From positions 460,103 to 524,102 of the forward strand of contig NZ_JAGYPF010000002.1 in the NCBI RefSeq assembly GCF_018343535.1: 64,000 nucleotides of DNA, given 5' to 3'. Position 1 is the first letter of the stretch, and each line of letters opens with the position of its first letter. The stretch is from Neobacillus rhizophilus (lineage in GTDB: Bacteria; Bacillota; Bacilli; Bacillales; Cytobacillaceae). Both the position numbers and the translations under genes were made by a program. The notes below the pieces were generated by a model that saw nothing but the letters and a program-made list of their open reading frames with translations, had not been told where the DNA came from and ran no database searches. Positions 40,728 through 51,605 of this stretch are shown here, piece by piece.

Positions 40728-42272
40728 ATGTCCAATTATTTGGAGCTAATTTCATTACCGACTGCATTTTTTATCATTTTAGCAGTTTCCTTGGTAAGCG
40801 CCTTTTTCCTGCTATGGGAAAAGGTCCCCGTACATTTTGTTCGATATCATATAGGCATCATTTCGTTGCCGCCAATCGTTGCTTTGTGTGGGCTTTTCTC
40901 TAGCAAACACGATGGAAGTGTAATGTATGGACCTTGGCGTTTCGATTCGCTCTCATTACTCCTCGCCCTTTTTGTCCTGACCATTGGTGTCGTTGTGCAG
41001 CGCTATTCGGTTCGGTACTTGTTCGGCGATCACTCTTACCGAAAATATTTTACGCTGCTGACACTCACTACGTTTGCTGATACCCTTGTCTGGCTCAGCA
41101 ATGATCTTCGTATTCTGTTGGTCTGCTGGGGAGTGACCCTTTTGGGCTTGACCCTGCTGATTAGATTAAATAAGGAGTGGCAGGTGGCCAGAAAAGCAGC
41201 TGCCTCCTCAGGTCGGATATTTTTACTCAGCTGGCTGATCCTGCTCGTGGCTGTTATCTGGATTACACAAACGACAGGACACTGGCAGCTTTCGGCTATT
41301 CTTGAAAAAAGTAACCTTGCCCAACTTGCATCGTGGGAGAGGACCTGCATCAGCCTCCTATTGATTGTGGCGATGATCATTCCATCGGCACAGTTTCCTT
41401 TCCAACGCTGGCTGCTAGACTCGGTCGTGGCTCCGACGCCTGTTTCGGCTGTCATGCATGCTGGCATCGTCAATGCCGGCGGTCTGATGTTTACCCGTTT
41501 TGCACCGCTCTTTAACGGCGGCGATTCAGCACAGCTGATTCTGCTCGTTTTGTCCGGTGTTTCCGTCCTGCTTGGGACTGGAATCATGCTAGTCCATGTT
41601 GACTATAAACGCCAGTTAGTAGGCTCAACCATTGCCCAAATGGGATTCATGCTCATCCAGTGTGCATTAGGCGCCTATTTGGCAGCCATTATTCATGCTG
41701 TCTTACATGGATTATTCAAAGCGAGCCTTTTTTTGCAGGCCGGATCGGCCATTCAGCACCGGGAGACTCATTCCTTCAAAGGCCGGTCGTTTCCCGTTTT
41801 GTGGACGATCACCGGAGTGATTTTTGGTCTCATTTTTTCGATTGGCTATTGGCTGAATTCCGGTGGAGAGGGTTATCACATCATCAGCACCCTCATTTTA
41901 GGCTGGTCGGTGATCTTTGCTTGGGTCGGACTTGTTGCCTTTGGATCAGGCCGGATTGGCCGAGTGGCAGGGCTAGCGTTCCTTGCCGGAGCGGTCATCA
42001 TGTTTAAATTCATCCATACGCTCTTGGACAGTCTGTTACATGAAACGGTTATGTCAGGTATGCAGCCACCCACACCAACGGTCATTTTGGCCCTGATTAT
42101 CTTACTCGGCGGCAGTGCCTTTGGGTTATGGCTGACGAACAATCGCTCCTCAACGGCATTTACGGTTATTTACCTTTGGCTTGTCCATTTGGGTGAGCCT
42201 CACAAAGATTTAGTAGAAAGTCATCCAAAATACTTGTCTTATAGGAGGTCATTCAGATGGCAACGACATTAG
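40728..42272 (+). CDS. dabB: MpsA/DabB, NuoL-like membrane subunit of the inorganic carbon system (514 aa)
   Basis: A polytopic membrane protein of the proton-pumping NADH dehydrogenase subunit 5 family (about 14 helices). Seen: QRYSVRYLFGDHSYRKYFTLLTLTTFAD, SAQFPFQRWLLDSVVAPTPVSAVMHAGIVNAGG and HAVLHGLFKASLFLQAGS, which are the ion-channel lysine/histidine regions of this family. With the next gene it forms the DabA/DabB (MpsAB) complex that uses a cation gradient to trap CO2 or bicarbonate and sustain membrane potential. GAGGGAGAGAGCGAGG precedes the ATG. It overlaps dabA by 16 bases. Confidence 0.88.
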   Translation: MSNYLELISLPTAFFIILAVSLVSAFFLLWEKVPVHFVRYHIGIISLPPIVALCGLFSSKHDGSVMYGPWRFDSLSLLLALFVLTIGVVVQRYSVRYLFGDHSYRKYFTLLTLTTFADTLVWLSNDLRILLVCWGVTLLGLTLLIRLNKEWQVARKAAASSGRIFLLSWLILLVAVIWITQTTGHWQLSAILEKSNLAQLASWERTCISLLLIVAMIIPSAQFPFQRWLLDSVVAPTPVSAVMHAGIVNAGGLMFTRFAPLFNGGDSAQLILLVLSGVSVLLGTGIMLVHVDYKRQLVGSTIAQMGFMLIQCALGAYLAAIIHAVLHGLFKASLFLQAGSAIQHRETHSFKGRSFPVLWTITGVIFGLIFSIGYWLNSGGEGYHIISTLILGWSVIFAWVGLVAFGSGRIGRVAGLAFLAGAVIMFKFIHTLLDSLLHETVMSGMQPPTPTVILALIILLGGSAFGLWLTNNRSSTAFTVIYLWLVHLGEPHKDLVESHPKYLSYRRSFRWQRH

Positions 42273-44878
42273 CTAAACCGTTACATTGGGAAGAGATACA
42301 GGAAGATCTTAGTCTTGATATTCATGAATTGGTGAAATCAGCTAGCGAAGTCATCGCACCGCTTGGTCCGATCAGCAAGTTTGCGGCACGCAGCCCCTGG
42401 GCCGGCTTAGAACGGCAATCCTTTGAACAGACAGCACGTCGTTTCAAAGATATTTGTGATATCGAGCTATTTCCCCATGATTCTGTATTAAAATCGGCAC
42501 GGGATCAAGGAGAAATAGATGTGAATTTTTTAGAAAAAGGGCTGCAGCAATGGCTTGATAGGCACTCTTTCGAACTCCCGCGGGCAGCTGCAGAGCAGTT
42601 TTGCCGCGTTGCACTAACAAAGGATACGCCATCTTCTGATTTGACGGCACATCCCGAAGTGAAACGATTGGCCAAAAAACTTAGTGGCTTTAAGTACCAA
42701 TTGAAGGCAAGACAATCCGTGAAAACACTTAGTCAGCGTTTCGAGAAGATTGGCAACGGGTCCGTGTTAAGAGATCTCAACCGCCATCTGATTAAGTGGT
42801 GCAAGTTGTTTTTGGATGAGTCCCAGGCTGTCTGGTCGATGCCAAATCGCGAGGAAGGCTTCTACCAGGCATGGCGGCGAATGGCATCCTTAGACCCAGC
42901 CTTATCGCTAGAGGAACGCAGACAGATCAAAAATTTGCCGAAAGAAGCAGACATGGCTTTAAATGAGGCCTTGTCCCATTTAGGTATCCACCCTTCAGAG
43001 ACTAGAGAATATCTAGAAGCTCATTTGCTGGCCCTGCCAGGCTGGGCGGGAATGATGCTTTGGCGCTCGCAGCAACATAGTAATGAAAGCTCCTTGCTAA
43101 CTGACTATTTAGCAGTAAGAATTTCCATGGAGCTGCTATTGATGAAGCCGTATCTTCCTTTGCCTACCCAAGGAACGAAAGAGGACGTGCTCCTAGAATC
43201 TCTAATTGCTGCCTGGTTTCATTGGGGGAACTTCCCGATCAAGGCATGGTCGCAACTGCCTGCCGCGGAGCAAAAAGCTCGTTTGAACCTTGCCTGGCAG
43301 TTTGATAGAATTGTCCGCAATAAACTATGGATGGAAGCTTGGGAAAAAACATATGAACAGCAATTGATGGAAAAAATCGCCTCGAAACAGCAGGCGGGCA
43401 CTGAGCCTAAATTGCCTTCATTGGCGCAGTTTGTTTTTTGCATTGACGTAAGGTCAGAGCCTTTCCGTCGCAAACTCGAACAGACAGAAGTCTTCGAAAC
43501 CTTTGGGGCAGCCGGATTTTTCGGCTTGCCGATTGAAACCTTCAAGCTGCATAGCCATCATAGCCATCCTTCCTTGCCGGTGTTGAATAAACCGCAATTT
43601 AAGGTAAAAGAATACTTGCCCGAATCGCAGTATCAACCATTTCATGAGCGGCTACAGGCAGTTAATTCACTGCAAGGTACCTTTAAAACCATGAAGCACA
43701 ACCTGCTTGCAAGTATGTTACTGCCGGAGGTAAGCGGTCCGTGGCTTAGTATGCAGACGTTGGGCCGAACTTTTTTACCAAGAAGGGCTGGACGCGCGTT
43801 CAAGAAATTGCTTGATACCTGGTTCAGGAAACCGGATGTGAAGCTGACGCTTGACCGTAAAGAGGACCCTGCTGAAGCGAAGCTCCCGGTCGGTTTTTCA
43901 GAGGAAGAGAAAGTGCATTATGTGGAGCAGGCGTTAAAAACGATCGGGCTCACCGATTATTTCGCTCCACTCGTGGTGATTTGCGGACACGGAAGTCACA
44001 GCACCAATAATCCATATGCGTCTTCGCTCGATTGCGGGGCATGCGGCGGGGCTTCTAGCGCTTTTAATGCGAAGGTGCTGGCGACGTTGTGTAATCTTCC
44101 CCATGTACGGCAGGCCCTCAAAGAAAGGGGGATTTCTATTCCGGAAGAGACCGTTTTTGCGGCGGCCGAGCATATTACAACACTTGATGAATTGCATTGG
44201 GTTTATCTTCCGAAACTTTCGGATAAAGCTGAAGTAGCGTATACACAAATCCAGGCCGCACTGCCAAAGGTGAGTGAGCAGGCTACCCTTGAGCGAATCC
44301 GGGAATTGCCGAGTCTAAAAGGCAATTTGAAAAATCCGAAAGCTGAAGTAGAGCGTCTTGCAGAGGATTGGAGTGAGATCCGTCCGGAATGGGGACTGGC
44401 AGGCAATGCCGCGTTTGTGATCGGGGAGAGAAGCTTGACCGAGGCGTGCAATCTCGAGGGAAGAGTATTTCTTCATAACTATAACTGGAAAAAGGATAAA
44501 AACGGTTCGCTGCTTGCCGGTATCATTGCCGGGCCGGGAACGGTTTGCCAAATGATTAACCTGCAATATTACGCATCGGCCGTTGCGCCTCATTATTATG
44601 GCAGTGGAAATAAAGCCACCCAAACCGTGACATCCGGAATCGGCGTGATGCAGGGGAACGCCAGCGATTTATTATCCGGACTCCCATGGCAGTCCGTGAT
44701 GCAATCGGACGAAACAGTCTATCATGCACCAATAAGGCTGCTGGTAGTAATCCAGGCACCAAAGGAATATGTGGAACGATTGTTGAACCAAGACAGGGCC
44801 TTTTTTCAAAAAGTCCAGAACGGCTGGCTCCGGCTAGCGTCGATTGATCCGGAAGGGAACTGGAAAAGCTGGTCTTAA
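42257..44878 (+). CDS. dabA: MpsB/DabA, DUF2309 carbonic-anhydrase-like subunit (873 aa)
   Basis: A cytoplasmic-face DUF2309/UPF0753 protein. The beta-carbonic-anhydrase-like zinc site is visible: FCIDVRSEPFRRKLE (Cys and Asp) and, downstream, ICGHGSHSTNNPYASSLDCGACGG (His and Cys). The length is normal. Partner of DabB in CO2/bicarbonate accumulation. The ATG lies inside the end of dabB behind ATAGGAGG, so the two subunits are co-translated. Confidence 0.9.
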   Translation: MATTLAKPLHWEEIQEDLSLDIHELVKSASEVIAPLGPISKFAARSPWAGLERQSFEQTARRFKDICDIELFPHDSVLKSARDQGEIDVNFLEKGLQQWLDRHSFELPRAAAEQFCRVALTKDTPSSDLTAHPEVKRLAKKLSGFKYQLKARQSVKTLSQRFEKIGNGSVLRDLNRHLIKWCKLFLDESQAVWSMPNREEGFYQAWRRMASLDPALSLEERRQIKNLPKEADMALNEALSHLGIHPSETREYLEAHLLALPGWAGMMLWRSQQHSNESSLLTDYLAVRISMELLLMKPYLPLPTQGTKEDVLLESLIAAWFHWGNFPIKAWSQLPAAEQKARLNLAWQFDRIVRNKLWMEAWEKTYEQQLMEKIASKQQAGTEPKLPSLAQFVFCIDVRSEPFRRKLEQTEVFETFGAAGFFGLPIETFKLHSHHSHPSLPVLNKPQFKVKEYLPESQYQPFHERLQAVNSLQGTFKTMKHNLLASMLLPEVSGPWLSMQTLGRTFLPRRAGRAFKKLLDTWFRKPDVKLTLDRKEDPAEAKLPVGFSEEEKVHYVEQALKTIGLTDYFAPLVVICGHGSHSTNNPYASSLDCGACGGASSAFNAKVLATLCNLPHVRQALKERGISIPEETVFAAAEHITTLDELHWVYLPKLSDKAEVAYTQIQAALPKVSEQATLERIRELPSLKGNLKNPKAEVERLAEDWSEIRPEWGLAGNAAFVIGERSLTEACNLEGRVFLHNYNWKKDKNGSLLAGIIAGPGTVCQMINLQYYASAVAPHYYGSGNKATQTVTSGIGVMQGNASDLLSGLPWQSVMQSDETVYHAPIRLLVVIQAPKEYVERLLNQDRAFFQKVQNGWLRLASIDPEGNWKSWS

Positions 44879-44963
44879 CGCCGCTTCGGTGTAAAATATT
44901 TTTAGACAGCTTTGGTTATAAAGTAATATAGCCATTTATGGTAGAGAAGGGATAAAAGTCGAT

Positions 44964-45329
44964 ATGGAGAAATCAAAAGGCGCTATTGAAGCTGAAATTA
45001 GTAAAGCATTAACGCAATGGGAGAAAAGTTACCTTGGACGGGGTTCCCTTTCTGTAAAGACTGATATTTTACGGGATATGGTGATTGTTGTATTGAACGG
45101 CATCTTAACCCCCGCTGAATATGCCTTATGCAAAGATAAAGAAGGATTGTTATCCATAAAAACAACCCGAAACGGCTTGGTGGAATCAGGGCAAGAGGAG
45201 TTAAAGCAAATTATTTTTTCGATAACAGGCCAGGAACTCATCAGTTTCCATACCGACATCAGCACCCAAAGCGGTGAAAGGGTCATGGTATTTAAACTTT
45301 CGGGAAATTTGGAGAAAGAACTATCGTAA
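44964..45329 (+). CDS. mpsC: MpsC-family protein (former DUF2294, 121 aa)
   Basis: A small soluble protein of the MpsC/DUF2294 type: KGAIEAEISKALTQWEKSYLGRGSLSV, DMVIVVLNGILTPAEYAL, RLxE-like ISFHTDISTQSGERVMVFKL. In Staphylococcus aureus the equivalent gene is part of the mpsABC operon. It follows dabA by 85 bases on the same strand. The molecular role of MpsC is not established. Confidence 0.82.
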   Translation: MEKSKGAIEAEISKALTQWEKSYLGRGSLSVKTDILRDMVIVVLNGILTPAEYALCKDKEGLLSIKTTRNGLVESGQEELKQIIFSITGQELISFHTDISTQSGERVMVFKLSGNLEKELS

Positions 45330-45364
45330 TTACGGATTTCGTCTGTATTCAATTCAAAAATGGG

Positions 45365-45889
45365 GTGAACGTAATGAAAATTGACGATAATAAAAAAGTG
45401 CTGTTTGTAATTGGAATGGAGCAAAGTCCGGAAAGTATCATAGAAAAGATGAGTGGTCTTCATCCGGACAATATTTTAGTCTTGCAATCTTATGGACCCG
45501 CCATTGCACCCTTCAGCGATCTCATGCGGGACATCATCATTGCTGTATATCGTGAAAATGTGGAAGAAATATGCGTTGCCGTTCCAACAGCTAATCGAAA
45601 GAATGCTAGAGAGACTCTAAAGAAAATATATAATAATAAAGAATTACAAGAGAAAATTCAAACACTAGATTACCTGTTTAAAAACTCCATGCCAGAACAC
45701 CCAAAAGGCGGCATAAGAGAATGGATCGAGGGCAACGAAGCCTCAGCTAACAATAAACAAAACAGCGCTGACGTCATCCGAAACCATCCGCTAATGCCTT
45801 CAAATGTAAAAGTCACAGAATTAACAATCGAAAATGAAAATCTATCAAAAATGATGCAGAGGGACGGTTCTCTTGCTTCAAATTATTGA
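45365..45889 (+). CDS. Beta-carbonic-anhydrase-like protein without zinc ligands, with a REP-encoded tail (174 aa)
   Basis: Residues about 8-110 resemble the core of beta-carbonic anhydrases (YbcF-like): KVLFVIGMEQSPESIIEKM occupies the place of the CxDxR strand, NILVLQSYGPAIAPFSDLMRDIIIAVYRENVEEICVAVP the next. The zinc ligands Cys-Asp and His-x2-Cys are not present (GMEQS and VPTAN instead), so it should be inactive as an anhydrase. The last 12 residues (MMQRDGSLASNY) are translated from a REP element that begins at 45852, replacing the original C-terminus. Last gene of the mps/dab operon. The start could be ATG 45374, four codons downstream. Confidence 0.6.
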   Translation: MNVMKIDDNKKVLFVIGMEQSPESIIEKMSGLHPDNILVLQSYGPAIAPFSDLMRDIIIAVYRENVEEICVAVPTANRKNARETLKKIYNNKELQEKIQTLDYLFKNSMPEHPKGGIREWIEGNEASANNKQNSADVIRNHPLMPSNVKVTELTIENENLSKMMQRDGSLASNY

Positions 45890-45967
45890 TGCATCGGAAC
45901 GGTTCTTTTGCCTCAATTTTATTTGACACTAGAAAGAATGAGGCATGGGAACCGTCCCCGTGCCTCA
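45852..45967. repeat. Two adjacent REP-like elements
   Basis: TGATGCAGAGGGACGGTTC, then TGATGCATCGGAACGGTTC, then an inverted arm AATGAGGCATGGGAACCG, TCCCCGTGCCTCA. The first lies within the end of the carbonic-anhydrase-like gene; the arms separate two convergent operons. Confidence 0.85.
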
Positions 45968-45974
45968 AAAACTA

Positions 45975-47766
<1,792 letters not shown>

Positions 47767-47788
47767 TTTTAAAATCTCCTCAACATCA

Positions 47789-49057
47789 TTATTTCGCTGC
47801 TTTTAAAGTGGCTGAGTTGTTAGCCTCTTTTGTTTCATTCGCCATTTCTTGCTTTTCATACACTTTGAAGAATGGGTACCAAATAAGGGTGGCAACAGTC
47901 GCACAGATTAGCATTAAAATAATTCCGCTGACTGTACCGGTTGTAATCCATGTTGAAATTGGGTACGGAACATACCATAAATCAAAGACAATTTTCGGGA
48001 TTGGTGCAAATGGAATGACTTTTGTTCCGACCCAAATGATGATTGGCAGTACAATCGAGATAATCCACATTGGCAGCATCATAATTGGATTCCAGGCAAT
48101 CGCCCCAAAGACAATCGGTTCATTAATGTTAAAAATCCCGGGGGTAATACTAGCTCGTCCAAGTGCTTTTAATTTTGCATTTTTTGAAAAAGCCATCATG
48201 ATTACTAATGGCAATGTGGCACCAATTCCCCCGATCCACAGGTAAGCTGAGAATATCGTTTCCGAAGTAACTAGATAAGAAGCTCCAGCTGTAGCATTTG
48301 CAGTAATGGCAGCTAACCAAATTGGCTTTGTTATTGGTGTTAGCACCCAAGTGGAAATCCCCAATGTATACAAGAAACAGGTAATGAAACTGATCAATGG
48401 GAAGCCCCAAGGTGATTCCATGATGTTTCCAAGCGGTTTGAATAGTTTCTGGATCGTGTTATATAAATCAAAACCAGAGATATCTACTAATAACCATGTT
48501 GCAACAATCACAACGGCAATTGGCAGCATAGCGTCGAACCAGGCACGGACAAAGTCAGGAATGACCGACTCTTCTTTAAAGAACGAGAACTTTCCGAATA
48601 GGCTCATTACCCAGCCGGTAAATACGCCAGCAACGATTGCAACAAACATACCTCCTGCGCCCAATGATTCGTGGCTAAAACCAATCGCTTTATCAGCAGT
48701 TACTTGTGGGGTAATAATAATTAAAAAAGTGATCAGACCGGAACAACCGGCGATAAAACGTTGTTTGCGCAGCCGTTTCTTTTCCATTAAATTGAATGGA
48801 ATTAAGAAGGAGATTAATAGGGATAACACACCCATTGTCCAACCGAACAGTGTCCAGAAATTCGGGTAGTGTTTAATATGGAACACATCGCCAGGGATGG
48901 TTAACAAACAAAACACAGAACCTAATAGGATGAATGGCAGTAATTGCATGATCGAGTCTTTTAGCGTTGTGACCCAAACGTTATTGTTAATTTTCATCAT
49001 TTTTGGCGAAAAATCATTTTCCAGCCATTTAATCATCTTTTGCATTGTTTTATGCAC
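47789..49057 (-). CDS. PTS cellobiose-type IIC permease (422 aa)
   Basis: A membrane component of the Lac/Cel PTS family with about ten helices. N-terminal FSPKMMKINNNVWVTTLKDSIMQLLPFILLGS and the substrate-region motif GIFNINEPIVFGAIAWNP are typical. It imports and, with IIB, phosphorylates a beta-glucoside-like sugar. Part of the IIB-IIC-IIA-GH1 operon. Confidence 0.9.
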   Translation of the reverse strand: MHKTMQKMIKWLENDFSPKMMKINNNVWVTTLKDSIMQLLPFILLGSVFCLLTIPGDVFHIKHYPNFWTLFGWTMGVLSLLISFLIPFNLMEKKRLRKQRFIAGCSGLITFLIIITPQVTADKAIGFSHESLGAGGMFVAIVAGVFTGWVMSLFGKFSFFKEESVIPDFVRAWFDAMLPIAVVIVATWLLVDISGFDLYNTIQKLFKPLGNIMESPWGFPLISFITCFLYTLGISTWVLTPITKPIWLAAITANATAGASYLVTSETIFSAYLWIGGIGATLPLVIMMAFSKNAKLKALGRASITPGIFNINEPIVFGAIAWNPIMMLPMWIISIVLPIIIWVGTKVIPFAPIPKIVFDLWYVPYPISTWITTGTVSGIILMLICATVATLIWYPFFKVYEKQEMANETKEANNSATLKAAK

Positions 49058-49073
49058 CTCGACTTATTAGGTT

Positions 49074-49382
49074 TTAGAATTCCTTCAATAAATCATCTAA
49101 TGCTGCATCACCGTTTAGAGTAGAATAGTAGTCAGGTTTCATCAGTAGTACTTTGACATCGGCATCACCGATATATTCTTCAATCTCATCCAAAATATAG
49201 GCAAGATGAGGTCCAACCATCAAGGCATCGATTTCGTCAATGTAGTTTTCAATTTCTGCTTCACCGCGGGCTTTGATATCGATTTCAAGATTCCGTTTTG
49301 CCGCTGCTTTGCGAATGTTGGCTGCCATAAACCCAGAACTTGCTCCAGAACCACACACTAATAATACGTTTAATTTTTTCAT
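49074..49382 (-). CDS. PTS cellobiose-type IIB component (102 aa)
   Basis: MKKLNVLLVCGSGASSGFMA holds the phospho-cysteine in the VCGSGASSG loop, the mark of Lac-family IIB proteins. The ATG at 49382 follows GGAGGGGC. First gene of the PTS operon. A cre-like site lies 31 bases upstream and a sigma-A-like promoter further up. Confidence 0.9.
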   Translation of the reverse strand: MKKLNVLLVCGSGASSGFMAANIRKAAAKRNLEIDIKARGEAEIENYIDEIDALMVGPHLAYILDEIEEYIGDADVKVLLMKPDYYSTLNGDAALDDLLKEF

Positions 49383-49412
49383 GATTATTGCCCCTCCAGT
49401 GTTTTCATTTTG

Positions 49413-49426
49413 TGATAGCGCTATCA
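49413..49426. promoter_or_regulatory. cre-like palindrome (CcpA site)
   Basis: TGATAGCGCTATCA, a perfect 14-bp palindrome close to the catabolite-responsive element consensus TGWAANCGNTNWCA. It lies just downstream of the promoter, where CcpA would block transcription. Confidence 0.75.
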
Positions 49427-49439
49427 TTTCTACACTTTA

Positions 49440-49468
49440 ACTATAGAATGATTCTCGACAACTCTCAA
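49440..49468 (-). promoter_or_regulatory. Promoter of the PTS operon
   Basis: Minus strand: TTGAGA (49463-49468), 17 bases, TATAGT (49440-49445). Confidence 0.7.
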
Positions 49469-49486
49469 ATAAGCGTTTACACTAGA

Positions 49487-49541
49487 GTGGTGCAAAAAGT
49501 TATATACTATAGTGCAAAAATATATATTTTGTGGTGCAAAA
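49487..49541. promoter_or_regulatory. Three GTGCAAAA direct repeats spaced 22 bp, upstream of the PTS promoter
   Basis: GTGCAAAA begins at 49490, 49512 and 49534, exactly two helical turns apart. The innermost lies 22 bases from the -35 box of the PTS promoter. Likely binding sites of the divergently encoded PRD regulator. Confidence 0.7.
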
Positions 49542-49566
49542 CATTTTTGCAAAGGGGGTTATCGAT

Positions 49567-51468
49567 TTGAATGTCAAATATCGAAACATACTAAGGCATT
49601 TAAGTATGCAGGATGACTGGACCTCTTCTGCCCAGCTTGCCAAAGCCATTGGCATTTCAAAAAGAAGCGTGAAAACCTATATTGCCGATATTAATTCGAT
49701 GGAAGAAGGTTTGATAACTTCATCGAAAAAGGGTTATAAGGTTGATTTAGAAAAATTAAATCCATTTTTATCATCGTCGAACGGAACCATCCCGCAAACA
49801 CCGAAGGAACGAGCCGATTACCTCCTAAAATCCCTGGTGAACGCAGATGGGCCGCTTGATATTTATGATTTAAGCGATGAATTATATATCAGTGAAATCA
49901 CGTTGAAAAACGACTTGCGTAAAGTAAGAAAGCGCTTAGCCGATCATCAGTTGGAATTAAAGATTTCAGGCGATATCATTCAAATTATTGGCAATGAAAA
50001 AAGTAAACGGAAACTGATGAGCTCTATTCTCTATCGGGAGACGAATGATAGTTTTCTCGATATTGATAAGCTGAAAGCTTCCTTTGAGGGATTTGATATT
50101 GACTATATTCGCGATGTAATTGCGGAGGTTTTTTCATCTCATCAATATTTTACAAATGATTATGCACTAACAAATGTCGTCTTGCATATTGCGGTAGCAA
50201 TTGACCGGATGAAAAATGGGTTTAGTTATACGGAGCAGGTGGATGGGGGAGCTAATCTGGAAAAGGAACATACTATTGCGAATGAGATAGCCGGACGTCT
50301 CGAAGGGCACTTTGGCGTCAAATATTCGGAAGGTGAAATCCGCGACCTGGCACTGCTGATTTCTAGTAGCGGCACCAGCATCAACTTTATGCACCTGCAA
50401 CTATCGGAATTGCAGGATGTAGCCGGAATTCGTTGTTTAAATTTAGTAGGCAAGATTTTAGAAGAGCTGCGGAGTAATTATTATATTGACATTGATGATC
50501 CAGATTTTTTAATCCGTTTCACTCTTCATATAAAGAATCTGTTGATACGGTTGCAGAACAATTTTTCTAGTAAAAATCCTTTGACTTCAACGATCAAATT
50601 GAATTCCCCATCGATTTATGATTGTGCTGTTCATGTGTCGCATACAATCAAAGAAGAAACGGGGTATACAATGAATGATGATGAGATTGCCTACGTTGCC
50701 TTTCATTTAGGATATGCCTTGGAGATGCAAAAGCAGGCCAATTCAAAAATTACGTGCTCCATCCTTTTCCCGTTTTACTATAATTTTAACGTGCAGCTGA
50801 TGGAAAAATTGAAGAAACATTTTGGTGAAGAGTTGCTTATCCAGCATGTCGTAACAAATGAAAGTGACTTGCAAGCATTAAATAGCGATTTGATTATTTC
50901 GGCCGTACAGCTTAATTCTGTACCAAAGGTACCATTTGTTCTTATTAATCCGTTTTTCTCCAGTGCCGATATGAACAAGGTTGGCAATAAAATTAACGAG
51001 CTAAAAGAGACGAAGCGGAAGGATTCATTTAAGCGTAATATTAAGGCAATTATGGACGAGCAGCTTTTTGAAATAACTGATTCAATAGGGACAAAAGAGG
51101 AAGCTTTAGCGAGAATGTGCGAAATGATGGAGAAGAAGGAGTATGTTGATTTCACTTTTGTTTCTAGCGTAGTGGAACGGGAGGCGATGTCGTCAACGGC
51201 TTTTGGCCGGATTGCCATTCCGCATGCGATTAAGATGAATGCGAAAAAGACAGGCATGTTTGCTTTAATCAATGAAAAAGGAATCCAGTGGGGAGATTTA
51301 TCCGTAAACCTCGTCTTACTATTATCCGTTAACAAAGACGATCGAAGGCTCTTTCACGAAGTTTTCGACGCCCTCGCCACCATCCTGACCGAAGAAGGCA
51401 ACGTCACCCAAATCCTAACCGCAGCCGATTATTATAGTTTTGTGGACTTGCTGGTTGAATGCTATTGA
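49567..51468 (+). CDS. PRD-containing transcriptional activator, LicR/MtlR type (633 aa)
   Basis: Two N-terminal HTH domains (WTSSAQLAKAIGISKRSVKTYIADI; YDLSDELYISEITLKNDLRKVRKRL). Two PTS regulation domains follow (about 170-380, with conserved His in NVVLHIAVAID and AFHLGYALEMQ), then an EIIB-like segment around 390-470, and a C-terminal EIIA-like domain whose His is in GRIAIPHAI. TTG at 49567 behind AAAGGGGG is the start; the frame extends to 49531. It is controlled by PTS phosphorylation and should activate the divergent PTS operon. The stop TGA is shared with a REP element. Confidence 0.88.
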   Translation: MNVKYRNILRHLSMQDDWTSSAQLAKAIGISKRSVKTYIADINSMEEGLITSSKKGYKVDLEKLNPFLSSSNGTIPQTPKERADYLLKSLVNADGPLDIYDLSDELYISEITLKNDLRKVRKRLADHQLELKISGDIIQIIGNEKSKRKLMSSILYRETNDSFLDIDKLKASFEGFDIDYIRDVIAEVFSSHQYFTNDYALTNVVLHIAVAIDRMKNGFSYTEQVDGGANLEKEHTIANEIAGRLEGHFGVKYSEGEIRDLALLISSSGTSINFMHLQLSELQDVAGIRCLNLVGKILEELRSNYYIDIDDPDFLIRFTLHIKNLLIRLQNNFSSKNPLTSTIKLNSPSIYDCAVHVSHTIKEETGYTMNDDEIAYVAFHLGYALEMQKQANSKITCSILFPFYYNFNVQLMEKLKKHFGEELLIQHVVTNESDLQALNSDLIISAVQLNSVPKVPFVLINPFFSSADMNKVGNKINELKETKRKDSFKRNIKAIMDEQLFEITDSIGTKEEALARMCEMMEKKEYVDFTFVSSVVEREAMSSTAFGRIAIPHAIKMNAKKTGMFALINEKGIQWGDLSVNLVLLLSVNKDDRRLFHEVFDALATILTEEGNVTQILTAADYYSFVDLLVECY

Positions 51469-51495
51469 AGCATGGGGACGGTTCTCGTGCCTCAG
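51466..51495 (+). repeat. REP-like element whose TGA is the stop of the PRD regulator
   Basis: TGAAGCATGGGGACGG followed by TTCTCGTGCCTCA; the first three bases are the stop codon at 51466-51468. Confidence 0.85.
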
Positions 51496-51537
51496 TGGGA
51501 TATGGGGAAAAACGTTTCCGTTTTTTGCCTAATAAAC

Positions 51538-51588
51538 AGAGGCTGTCTCAGAAAAGGTCTTTGACCTTTATTTTTGAGACAGCCTCTA
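51538..51588. terminator. Terminator between the PRD regulator and the gntP gene
   Basis: AGAGGCTGTCTCA and TGAGACAGCCTCT pair, with an inner GGTC ttt GACC stem. The gene-ends on both sides converge here. Confidence 0.8.
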
Positions 51589-51605
51589 TTCATAAGATTA
51601 TAGTT

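Noticed and set aside
44016..44762. Several 70-100 codon frames inside dabA and dabB on other frames
   Set aside because: Shadows of the GC-richer long genes; no independent signals.
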